A stretch of 26,615 bases of DNA, taken from contig JAVVHH010000041.1 in the NCBI GenBank assembly GCA_032249615.1, positions 1 through 26,615 on the forward strand, in the 5' to 3' direction. Every line of letters begins with the position of its first letter. The stretch's first letter is position 1. The DNA comes from JAVVHH01 sp032249615. Its GTDB lineage: Bacteria > Pseudomonadota > Alphaproteobacteria > Acetobacterales > Acetobacteraceae. Below the pieces are notes generated by a model. It was not told the origin of the DNA. It did no database searches and was given only the letters and a program-made list of their open reading frames with translations. Of the stretch, positions 1 through 6,962 are shown piece after piece. Both the position numbers and the translations under genes were made by a program.

Positions 1-1095
1 CTGTTCGCGACCTTCAACGTCGCGCTCTCGTCCAGCCTCTCCGCCCTTTGGATCCTCGTGGCGAACTCCTGGATGCAGACGCCGACCGGCGTCACGCTCA
101 GCCACGGTGTTTTCATGGTGAAGGATTGGTGGCGCGCGATTCTCAATCCCGACGTCATCTACGCCTTCCCGCACATGCTGGTCGCCTCGTTCGAGGTCGC
201 GCTCGGCTTCGTGGCGGGAGTTTCGGCCTGGTATCTGCTGAAGAACCGGCACGTCGAGCTGTTCCAGCGTTCGCTGAAGGGCACGATCCTGGCGCTACTC
301 GTCGTGGCGCCGCTGCAGGTCTGGCTCGGCGATGGCATGGGGCTGACCGTGGCCCACGATCAGCCGACCGTGCTGGCCGCGATGGAAGGCCACTGGCACG
401 CCCGCAACCCGGACGGCAGCCCCAATACGTCCTGGAATCTTCTGGCCTGGCCCAATAAGGCCGGCGACGGGAACGCCTGGGCGATCAAGATCCCGCATGT
501 GCTGAGCTTGCTCGAAACACATAGCTGGAACGGCACGGTCCGCGGCCTCGACGAGTTTCCGGCCGACGAGCGGCCCCCCGTCCTGATCCCGTTCTACGGG
601 TTCCGCGTCATGGTCGCCTGCGGGTTCTTCATGGTCGGCATCGCCGTCTGGGGCGCCTGGCTGGTGCTGCGCCGGGGTTTGTCGGCCCGGGCGCTCAGCA
701 CCCGCACATGGTTCCTGCGGGCCACCATCTTTGCCACCTTTCTGCCGTTCCTGTCGGTCTGGGTCGGCTGGTGGACGCGCGAGGTGGGGCGCCAACCGTG
801 GGTCGTCTACGGCCTGATGCGCACCTCGGAGGGCGTCAGCCATCTCTCGGTGGCGCAGGAGCTCCTCTGGCTCGTGGGCTATGCGGGGTTCGAGCTGATG
901 GTGTGGGGCGCCACGTGGTGGTTCCTCGGCAAGGTGCTCCACAATGGCCCGGACATCAGCAGCCCGATCCCGCAGGAGGGCGACGAGCCCCTGGGCACGC
1001 CGGCTCATGGCGGCCTGCCCGCCGATGGCGAGCTCGAGACGCCGAAGGCCGAGACGCCGGTGCGGCCGGGTCGGCCCACCCTGCACCCGGCCTGA
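1..1095 (+). CDS. cydA: Cytochrome bd-type quinol oxidase subunit I (CydA), N-terminus outside window
   Basis: The frame is open from base 1 and ends at TGA 1093-1095, giving the last 364 residues. CydA is the haem-bearing subunit of the cytochrome bd quinol oxidase in the inner membrane; it oxidises quinol and reduces O2 to water. By comparison with E. coli CydA about 140 residues are missing, including the first haem-ligand histidine. What remains carries the haem b558 ligands, His at fragment residue 58 (in AFPHML) and Met at 204 (in RVMVACGF), and the signature GRQPW at 263-267. The periplasmic Q-loop between AAMEGHW and RVMVACG is short and lacks the roughly 60-residue insert of E. coli CydA, so this is the short-Q-loop type, as in CioA enzymes. 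The last 40 or so residues are polar, Pro/Gly-rich and probably disordered. cydB follows after 22 bp. Confidence 0.95.
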   Translation: MFATFNVALSSSLSALWILVANSWMQTPTGVTLSHGVFMVKDWWRAILNPDVIYAFPHMLVASFEVALGFVAGVSAWYLLKNRHVELFQRSLKGTILALLVVAPLQVWLGDGMGLTVAHDQPTVLAAMEGHWHARNPDGSPNTSWNLLAWPNKAGDGNAWAIKIPHVLSLLETHSWNGTVRGLDEFPADERPPVLIPFYGFRVMVACGFFMVGIAVWGAWLVLRRGLSARALSTRTWFLRATIFATFLPFLSVWVGWWTREVGRQPWVVYGLMRTSEGVSHLSVAQELLWLVGYAGFELMVWGATWWFLGKVLHNGPDISSPIPQEGDEPLGTPAHGGLPADGELETPKAETPVRPGRPTLHPA

Positions 1096-1117
1096 CCCCC
1101 ACTTCCGGAGCGGACCC

Positions 1118-2164
1118 ATGGTGGATCTCACCAACGCGCAACATCTGATCGCCGTCGGCTGGTGGCTTACCGTCGCCTTCTCCATCGTGCTCTACATCGT
1201 GCTCGACGGCGCCGACCTTGGCGCCGGCATCTTCTCGCTCGTGGTGACCGACGAGCACGAGCGCGGCGCCATCATGCAGGCCATGGCCGGCACCTGGGAC
1301 GCGAACGAGACCTGGCTCATCGTGGCCGGCGGCGTTCTGTTCGGCTCGTTTCCGTTCGCGTACGGCTCGGCGCTCAGCTACCTCATGATCCCGCTCGCTT
1401 TCGTGCTCTGGGGCATCCTGACCCGCGCGGTTGCGCTCGAATTCCGGCACCTGGCCGCGCCGCGCACCCGCCGCTTCACCGATTGGGCGTTCGGGCTGTC
1501 GAGCCTGACCGTCACCTTTTTCGGCGGGATCTGTGTGGGCGCTCTGCTGCACGGCTTCCCGCTCACGCATGATCCGGAGCGCGTGCCCGCCTATGTCGGC
1601 GGCGCCTTCCGGTTTCTTAGCCCGTTCAGCGTCTGGATCGGCGTTGCCGCCGTGTTTGCCGTGTCGTTGTCAGGCGGCCTGTTCGTGCGGGCGCGGTTCG
1701 AAACCGGCGAGCCCGTTCGCAAGCGGGCGGCGATTTGGACGAGCAGGGTCTTTTACTTCGCCGTGGCGGCGGTTCCGATCTCGACGCTTTGGATCGCCGT
1801 CGCGTTTCCCTGGGCGCGCGAGGTGTGGTTCGGCCCGTATTTCTGGGCCTGGTGGCTGATCCCGGCTGCCGCAGTTGGGGCGTCGTTCCAGATGCGGCGC
1901 GCTTGGGTCCGCGGGCGGGACGTGGCCGCGCTGCTCTGGCTCGACCTGATCATCGTCATCATGGCCGGCGGCCTGCTCGGCACCATCTTCCCCGCCATGA
2001 TCCCGAACACCTGGACCGTGGATCAGGCGGCGAGCCGGGAGATCTCGCTAGGGACTTTCCTGTTCACGGTCGCCGGTCTGTTCCCGGTCATGCTGATGTA
2101 TAATTGGTATCAGATCTGGGTGTTTCGGGCCCGTGTCTCCAAGCTCGCCTCCTACCACGCATGA
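1118..2164 (+). CDS. cydB: Cytochrome bd-type quinol oxidase subunit II (CydB)
   Basis: This is the 348-residue second subunit of the bd oxidase, an all-helical membrane protein that packs against CydA. I chose ATG 1118 because GGAG (1107-1110) lies 7 bases upstream and the protein then starts at the usual place, MVDLTNAQHL, before the first helix with LDGADLGAG. Further family landmarks are GTWDANETWL, followed by GGVLFGSFP, and a C-terminal membrane segment ending YNWYQIWVF. The length sits between short CioB-type and E. coli-type (379 aa) subunits. The frame stays open upstream of 1118, but that part overlaps cydA out of frame and looks non-coding. The stop overlaps the next start as ATGA (2161-2164), so translation is probably coupled. 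Confidence 0.95.
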   Translation: MVDLTNAQHLIAVGWWLTVAFSIVLYIVLDGADLGAGIFSLVVTDEHERGAIMQAMAGTWDANETWLIVAGGVLFGSFPFAYGSALSYLMIPLAFVLWGILTRAVALEFRHLAAPRTRRFTDWAFGLSSLTVTFFGGICVGALLHGFPLTHDPERVPAYVGGAFRFLSPFSVWIGVAAVFAVSLSGGLFVRARFETGEPVRKRAAIWTSRVFYFAVAAVPISTLWIAVAFPWAREVWFGPYFWAWWLIPAAAVGASFQMRRAWVRGRDVAALLWLDLIIVIMAGGLLGTIFPAMIPNTWTVDQAASREISLGTFLFTVAGLFPVMLMYNWYQIWVFRARVSKLASYHA

Positions 2165-2382
2165 GATCGGCACCTTATCGGCAGGCGCTCGAAGTGGCCT
2201 GGAACCTGCGCGCGCTCGGCCTCTTCCTGCTGGGCCCGGCAGTTGGCTTGGGGCTCGGCATCGCCATCTTCGGAATGCCGCGGCAGCTGCAGATCGTCGC
2301 GGGCGTGATGTTCCTATTTTCGCTCGGGATGTTTGCGTCGCTCGCTCGGGGCGAGTGGCGCCGGGTCGCGCGCGGGCGCTGA
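2161..2382 (+). CDS. Small two-helix membrane protein in the cyd operon, function unknown
   Basis: This 73-residue ORF starts on the ATG that overlaps the cydB stop (ATGA) and ends 25 bp before cydD. Two hydrophobic stretches are visible, about residues 19-39 (starting LGLFLLGPAVG) and 43-62 (starting LQIVAGVMFLF), followed by a basic tail ending RRVARGR, which would suit the cytoplasmic side. Position and coupling suggest a role in bd oxidase assembly or stability. It does not look like CydX (about 37 aa, one helix) or the short DUF2474 proteins, and I cannot match it to YbgE by motif. It is seen only as an ORF with plausible topology and placement; no function is assigned. Confidence 0.72.
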   Translation: MRSAPYRQALEVAWNLRALGLFLLGPAVGLGLGIAIFGMPRQLQIVAGVMFLFSLGMFASLARGEWRRVARGR

Positions 2383-2407
2383 CACCTTGTCCAGCCATTC
2401 AGCGCCG

Positions 2408-4156
2408 ATGCCCAACGCCGTTCGCAAGAAGCTCGAGAGCTTCCTGCGCAAACGGTCCGGGCTCGTTCGCGGCTCACTGGCCGCTTCGGTCGCCTGCGGC
2501 GCGGTCGCCGGGCTCACCCTCATCGCGCAAGCCTGGCTGACCGCACGGACGGTCGGCGCGGTGGTGTTCGGCGGCCAAACTCTCGACGCGGTCTGGCCGT
2601 GGCTGTGGGCCCTGCTCGCCGTCATCGTCCTGCGCACGGCCGTGACCGCGATCGGGGACGCCGTGGCGGTCGAGGCGGGCGCGCGCGTCGTGCTCGCGGT
2701 TCGCGCGGCGCTGCAAGAACGCGTGGTCACCCTCGGGCCGTCTTGGACCCGGCGCCAGCGCACCGGCGATGTCGCCACCACGGTCGTCGATGCGGCCGAC
2801 AATATCGGGCGCTACTACGCCGGATATCTGCCGCAGCGTGTGCTCGTGGCGTTCATCCCGCTGGCCATCCTGGCCTTTGTCGTGCCGACGGACTGGGTAT
2901 CGGCGATCATCCTGACCGTCTCGGCCCCGCTGATCCCGTTGTTCATGGTCCTGATCGGCCGCGGCACGGAGGCGCTCAATCAGGCGCAGTGGCGCAAGCT
3001 CGCACTACTCGCCGCCCATCTGTTCGACGCGATCGAGGGTCTGACCACGCTCAAGCTGTTCGGCGCCAGCCGCGCCGAGCTGGACGCCATCAGCCGCAGC
3101 TCCGAGGCCTACCGGGTCAGCACGATGGAGGTGCTACGGGTGGCCTTCCTGTCGTCGCTCGCGCTGGAGTTCCTGGCCACCATCGGCATCGCCATGGTCG
3201 CGGTCTATGTCGGCTTCCGGCTGTATTACCGCGAGCTCGACTTCCTTCCCGGCTTCGCCGTCCTGCTCCTCGCCCCCGAGTTCTACCGTCCACTCCGCGC
3301 CATGGGCACGCAGTATCACGCGCGGATGGAAGCGATCGGCGCGGCCGACGCGATCGTGGCCCTGCTGGACACGCCGGCGCCGCCGGTCCCCGAACGGCAC
3401 GGCAGCTTGCGCGCCGGGCCCGTCCAGCAAATCCGCTTCGAGCGGGTCAGCTTTTCCTACGGCACCGCACCGACGCTCGACGGCATCGATCTGACGCTAG
3501 CGCGCGGGCGCCGGGTCGCGCTGGTCGGGCCATCCGGCGCAGGCAAGACTACGATCAGCCAATTGCTGCTCGGCTTCCTTGCGCCGAGCCGCGGCCGCAT
3601 CACCGTCGACGGGATCGATCTCGCCACCTTGGCCCCCGACGAGTGGCGGGCGCGAATCGGCTGGCTGCCACAACGGCCGACGTTGTTCCACGGCAGCGTC
3701 CGCGACAACATCTGCCTCGGTCAGCCCCACCCCGACCCGGCGCGTGTTCAGGCCGCGGTCGAGCAAGCGGGCGCAACCCAGCTGATCGCGCGCCTGCCGC
3801 AAGGCCTCGACACCGTGCTCGGCGACCGCGGCCAGGGCTTGTCGGGCGGCGAAATCCAGCGGATCGCGCTGGCCCGGGTGTTCCTTGCCGCGGCCGACCT
3901 CGTGGTCTTCGACGAACCGGGCGCGGCCCTCGACCGCGAGACGGCCGACATCGTCGCCCGCTCAATCGACGCCTTGTCACCGCGCTGCGCCACGCTGATC
4001 ATCGCCCACCGGCTCGAGACCGTCCGGCACGCCGACGAGATCGTGGTCCTGAGCGAGGGCCGGGTCGTGGAGCGCGGATCGCATTACGAGCTTTGCGCCT
4101 CCGGCACGATGTACGGGAGCGTCATGGGCCTCGACCGCGCCAGGGTCGACGCATGA
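2408..4156 (+). CDS. cydD: Thiol reductant ABC exporter subunit CydD
   Basis: This is a 582-residue fused membrane/ATPase half-transporter. With CydC it forms the inner-membrane heterodimer exporting glutathione and cysteine to the periplasm (some studies also implicate haem), which cytochrome bd assembly needs. The N-terminal 330 residues hold the six-helix exporter domain, ending in the CydD-typical LLLAPEFYRPLR and YHAR. The ATPase has Walker A GPSGAGKTT (374-382), signature LSGGE (478-482), Walker B VVFDEP (499-504) and switch His534 in IIAHR. ATG 2408 gives the usual family length. The frame extends to a TTG at 2333, but that would overlap the small membrane ORF and adds an Arg/Ser/Gly-rich stretch unlike a CydD N-terminus. 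The stop overlaps the cydC start as ATGA. Confidence 0.94.
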   Translation: MPNAVRKKLESFLRKRSGLVRGSLAASVACGAVAGLTLIAQAWLTARTVGAVVFGGQTLDAVWPWLWALLAVIVLRTAVTAIGDAVAVEAGARVVLAVRAALQERVVTLGPSWTRRQRTGDVATTVVDAADNIGRYYAGYLPQRVLVAFIPLAILAFVVPTDWVSAIILTVSAPLIPLFMVLIGRGTEALNQAQWRKLALLAAHLFDAIEGLTTLKLFGASRAELDAISRSSEAYRVSTMEVLRVAFLSSLALEFLATIGIAMVAVYVGFRLYYRELDFLPGFAVLLLAPEFYRPLRAMGTQYHARMEAIGAADAIVALLDTPAPPVPERHGSLRAGPVQQIRFERVSFSYGTAPTLDGIDLTLARGRRVALVGPSGAGKTTISQLLLGFLAPSRGRITVDGIDLATLAPDEWRARIGWLPQRPTLFHGSVRDNICLGQPHPDPARVQAAVEQAGATQLIARLPQGLDTVLGDRGQGLSGGEIQRIALARVFLAAADLVVFDEPGAALDRETADIVARSIDALSPRCATLIIAHRLETVRHADEIVVLSEGRVVERGSHYELCASGTMYGSVMGLDRARVDA

Positions 4157-5814
4157 GGGATCTCGCCCACCTGCTCGCTCTGTGCCGCCCGCAAGCGCGC
4201 TGGATGGCAGCCGGCATCGCGCTCAACGTGGTCGTCATCCTCGCCAATGTCGGACTGCTCGCGCTTTCCGGCTGGTTCATCGCGTCCATGGCGCTTGCGG
4301 GTCTCGGCGCGCTGCCGTTCGAGTATTTCGCCCCAGCGGCGGCTATCCGGGGCCTGGCCATCCTGCGCACGGTGTCGCGCTATCTCGAGCGCCTGGTGAC
4401 GCACGAAGCGACCTTCCGCCTGCTCGCGACCTTGCGGGTCTGGTTCTATGGGCGCATCGAGCCGCTGGCCCCGGCCGGGCTGCAACTCTATCGCGGCGGC
4501 GATCTGCTGAGCCGGCTCCGATCCGACATCGACAGCCTCGATACGTTTTTCCTGAGGATCGTCGCTCCCGCCACGGCCGCGTTGGTCACGAGCGCGATCC
4601 TGGTGGGCTTTCTCTCGACGATGAGCGGCGAGGTGGCGTGGATCGAGGCCGGCGGCCTGCTCGCGGGCGGCGTCGCGCTGCCGCTGCTGGCCCAGCGTGC
4701 CGGCCGCAGGCCTGGGACTGCTGTTGTCCGGCTGCGCGCCGAGCTGCGGGTCGTCGTTGCCGAGACGGTGCAGGGGTTGGGCGAGCTGCTGATCACCCGG
4801 GCCGCCCGGCAGCACAGCGCCTCGGTCCAACGACTGGGGACGACCCTGCTTTGCGAGCAGCGTCGCCGGGCATGGCTCGATAGCGGCGGGACGGCCCTGT
4901 CCGGGCTGGTCGCGCAGCTCTGCCTCTGGGGCGCGATCGTCGTCCTGATCCCGCGCGTCCGCGCGGGCACGCTGCCGGGTCCCGACCTCGCTCTCGTCAG
5001 CCTGTTCGTGCTGGCCAGCTTCGAGGCGGTGGCCCCGCTACCCGCCGCTTTCCTGGCCTTGGGCGAAACGCGCGCCGCCGCCCGCCGCATCCTTGCCCTG
5101 GTCGATACCGCGCCTGCCGTCGGGTCGCCCTCCCGCCCCGCGGCTGCGCCACGGTCGTTTGGGATCTGTTTCCGCGGGGTCCGCATGCGCTACGCGGACA
5201 ACACCCCCTGGGCCCTCGACGGCCTCGACGCTGCCATCGCGCCGGGCGAAGCGCTGGGCATCGTAGGGCCTAGCGGATCGGGCAAGACCAGCATCATCAA
5301 CGTGCTGCTGCGATTTTGGGACTATCAGGGCGAGATCACGATCGGAGACGTCCCGCTCCGGGCACTGGACGCCGAGACCGCGCGGGGGCTGTTCGGCGTA
5401 GTTTCGCAGCAGACGCACTTGTTCAACACGAGCGTGCGGGGAAACCTGACCCTCGCGCGGCCCAACGCGACGGAGGCCGAACTGAGGAGCGCCTTGCGGG
5501 CGGCCGCGTTCGAACCGGACCTCGCCCGCCTACCCGAGGGCCTCGATACGATCGTGGGCGAAAACGGAACCAGGCTGTCTGGCGGCCAAGCGCGGCGGCT
5601 GTCCATCGCGCGCGGGCTGCTGAAGGACGCGCCGATCCTGCTGCTCGACGAGCCCACCGAGGGGTTGGACGCCGCCTCCGAGGCCAAGGTGCTCGGCGCC
5701 CTCCGTGTCCTGATGCAGGGCCGGACGACGCTGCTGATCAGTCACCGCCCGGCCGCCCTGCAGATCGTCGACCGTGTGATCTCCCTCGAGCGGGGTCGGA
5801 TCGTCGAGGGTTGA
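4153..5814 (+). CDS. cydC: Thiol reductant ABC exporter subunit CydC
   Basis: This is the 553-residue partner of CydD, with the same layout: an N-terminal exporter membrane domain (first helix in ALNVVVILANVGLL, then LSGWFIASMALAG) and a C-terminal ATPase. The ATPase shows Walker A GPSGSGKTS (372-380), signature LSGGQ (475-479), Walker B LLDEP (497-501) and switch His531 in LISHR, so both nucleotide sites of the heterodimer look catalytically complete. The ATG at 4153 overlaps the cydD stop by four bases. The frame is open far upstream (to 2599), but only as an Arg/Pro-rich shadow of cydD. It is the last gene of the cyd operon and converges on prfB with 10 bp between stops. I see no convincing terminator there. 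Confidence 0.94.
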   Translation: MRDLAHLLALCRPQARWMAAGIALNVVVILANVGLLALSGWFIASMALAGLGALPFEYFAPAAAIRGLAILRTVSRYLERLVTHEATFRLLATLRVWFYGRIEPLAPAGLQLYRGGDLLSRLRSDIDSLDTFFLRIVAPATAALVTSAILVGFLSTMSGEVAWIEAGGLLAGGVALPLLAQRAGRRPGTAVVRLRAELRVVVAETVQGLGELLITRAARQHSASVQRLGTTLLCEQRRRAWLDSGGTALSGLVAQLCLWGAIVVLIPRVRAGTLPGPDLALVSLFVLASFEAVAPLPAAFLALGETRAAARRILALVDTAPAVGSPSRPAAAPRSFGICFRGVRMRYADNTPWALDGLDAAIAPGEALGIVGPSGSGKTSIINVLLRFWDYQGEITIGDVPLRALDAETARGLFGVVSQQTHLFNTSVRGNLTLARPNATEAELRSALRAAAFEPDLARLPEGLDTIVGENGTRLSGGQARRLSIARGLLKDAPILLLDEPTEGLDAASEAKVLGALRVLMQGRTTLLISHRPAALQIVDRVISLERGRIVEG

Positions 5815-5824
5815 GCGGCCCGGC

Positions 5825-6956
5825 CTACTGCGCTTGGGCGCTGGCGTCGCTGCGGGTGGCTCCCACGCGGGCTGCTAGGGCCGCCGACATGAACTCATCG
5901 AGCTGGCCGTCCAGCACCGCCGCAGGGTTGCCGGTCTCGACGCCCGTCCGCAGATCCTTCACCAATTGGTACGGCGCCAGCACGTAGCTGCGGATCTGAT
6001 GGCCCCAGCCGATATCGGTCTTCGCGTCCTCTTGGGCTGCTGAGACGGCCTCACGCTTCTCCAGTTCGCGCTCATACATCTTGGCTTTCAGCATCGTCAT
6101 CGCCGAAGCGCGGTTGCGATGCTGGCTGCGGTCGGTCTGGCACGCGACGATGATGCCCGTCGGGATATGGGTGATCCGGATGGCGCTCTCCGTCTTGTTG
6201 ACGTGCTGGCCGCCGGCGCCGGACGCGCGGAACGTGTCAATCTTCAGATCGGCCTCGTTGACCTCTATCTCGATGTTGTCGTCCACCACCGGATAGACCC
6301 ACACGCTGGCAAAGCTCGTCTGCCGGCGCGCATTGGCGTCGAACGGACTGATGCGGACCAGCCGGTGCACGCCGGCCTCCGTCTTGAGCCAGCCATAGGC
6401 GTTCGCGCCGGAGACTTGCAGCGTCGCGGACTTGATGCCCGCCTGCTCGCCCTCGCTCTGTTCCATGAGCTGCACCTTGTAGCCGTGCTGCTCGGCCCAG
6501 CGTGAATACATGCGTGCCAGCATCTCCGCCCAATCCTGCGCCTCCGTGCCGCCCGCGCCGGAGTTGACCTCGAGGTAGGCATCGTTCGCGTCGGCTTCGC
6601 CCGAGAGTAGGCTCTCGATCTCGCGGCGCTTGGCTTCTTCCAGAATGCGGGCGAGCACCGCACGGGCGTCGGCGGCCATCGCGGCATCTCCCTCCGCCTC
6701 GGCCATGCCGATCAGTTCGACGTTGTCGGCCGCCTCGCGTTCCATCGACTGCAGGCCCTCGACGAGGCTGGCCAGCCGGTTGCGTTCGCGCATGACGGCC
6801 TGGGCCGCGGCGGCATCATTCCAGAGCGCGGGGTCTTCGGCTTGGGCGTTCAGCTCTTCCAGACGGCCGATGGCGACATCCCAGTCAAAGATGCCTCCGG
6901 AGCAAGGCGAAGGTCTGCTGGAGCTGCGCGTTCAGGTCATCGGATTCCGTGGACAT
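5825..6956 (-). CDS. prfB: Peptide chain release factor 2, expressed by programmed +1 frameshift
   Basis: RF2 recognises UAA and UGA and triggers peptide release on the ribosome. Translation starts at ATG 6956-6954, reads 23 codons (MSTESDDLNAQLQQ...RHL), meets an in-frame TGA at 6887-6885, and must shift +1 over T6887 to continue as DWDVAIGRLEELNAQ to TAG 5827-5825, giving 376 residues. The long open frame alone would begin at an internal Met near 6793 and lose the N-terminal helical domain. The rest is canonical: the stop-codon-reading tripeptide SPF in RISPFDANARR and the catalytic GGQ in SGAGGQHVNKTES. The start lies 6 bases after the PBP1a stop, with no obvious Shine-Dalgarno sequence, so coupling to PBP1a translation is likely. 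RF2 controls its own level through the frameshift. Confidence 0.95.
6884..6900 (-). promoter_or_regulatory. prfB: prfB programmed +1 frameshift (recoding) site
   Basis: Read on the minus strand the site is CCGGAGGCATCTTTGAC. An internal Shine-Dalgarno-like GGAGG lies just upstream of the slippery CTT codon, followed by the poor stop context TGA-C. This matches the E. coli prfB layout (SD-like element, CUU, UGA, C). Low RF2 lengthens the pause at UGA and promotes the shift into the GAC frame, giving feedback control. The joined frame restores a normal RF2 N-terminus, which supports real use of the site. Confidence 0.95.
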
Positions 6957-6962
6957 AGCGCG

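Noticed and set aside
2599..4152. Upstream in-frame extension of cydC
   Set aside because: It lies over cydD in another frame and is Arg/Pro-rich; the real CydC N-terminus starts at the ATGA overlap at 4153.
5805..5840. Possible terminator between cydC and prfB
   Set aside because: Only very short GC-rich self-complementarity is present, with no usable loop and no T-run.
5825..6793. prfB as a truncated pseudogene
   Set aside because: The missing N-terminus is present in the +1 frame with a textbook recoding site, so the gene is intact.
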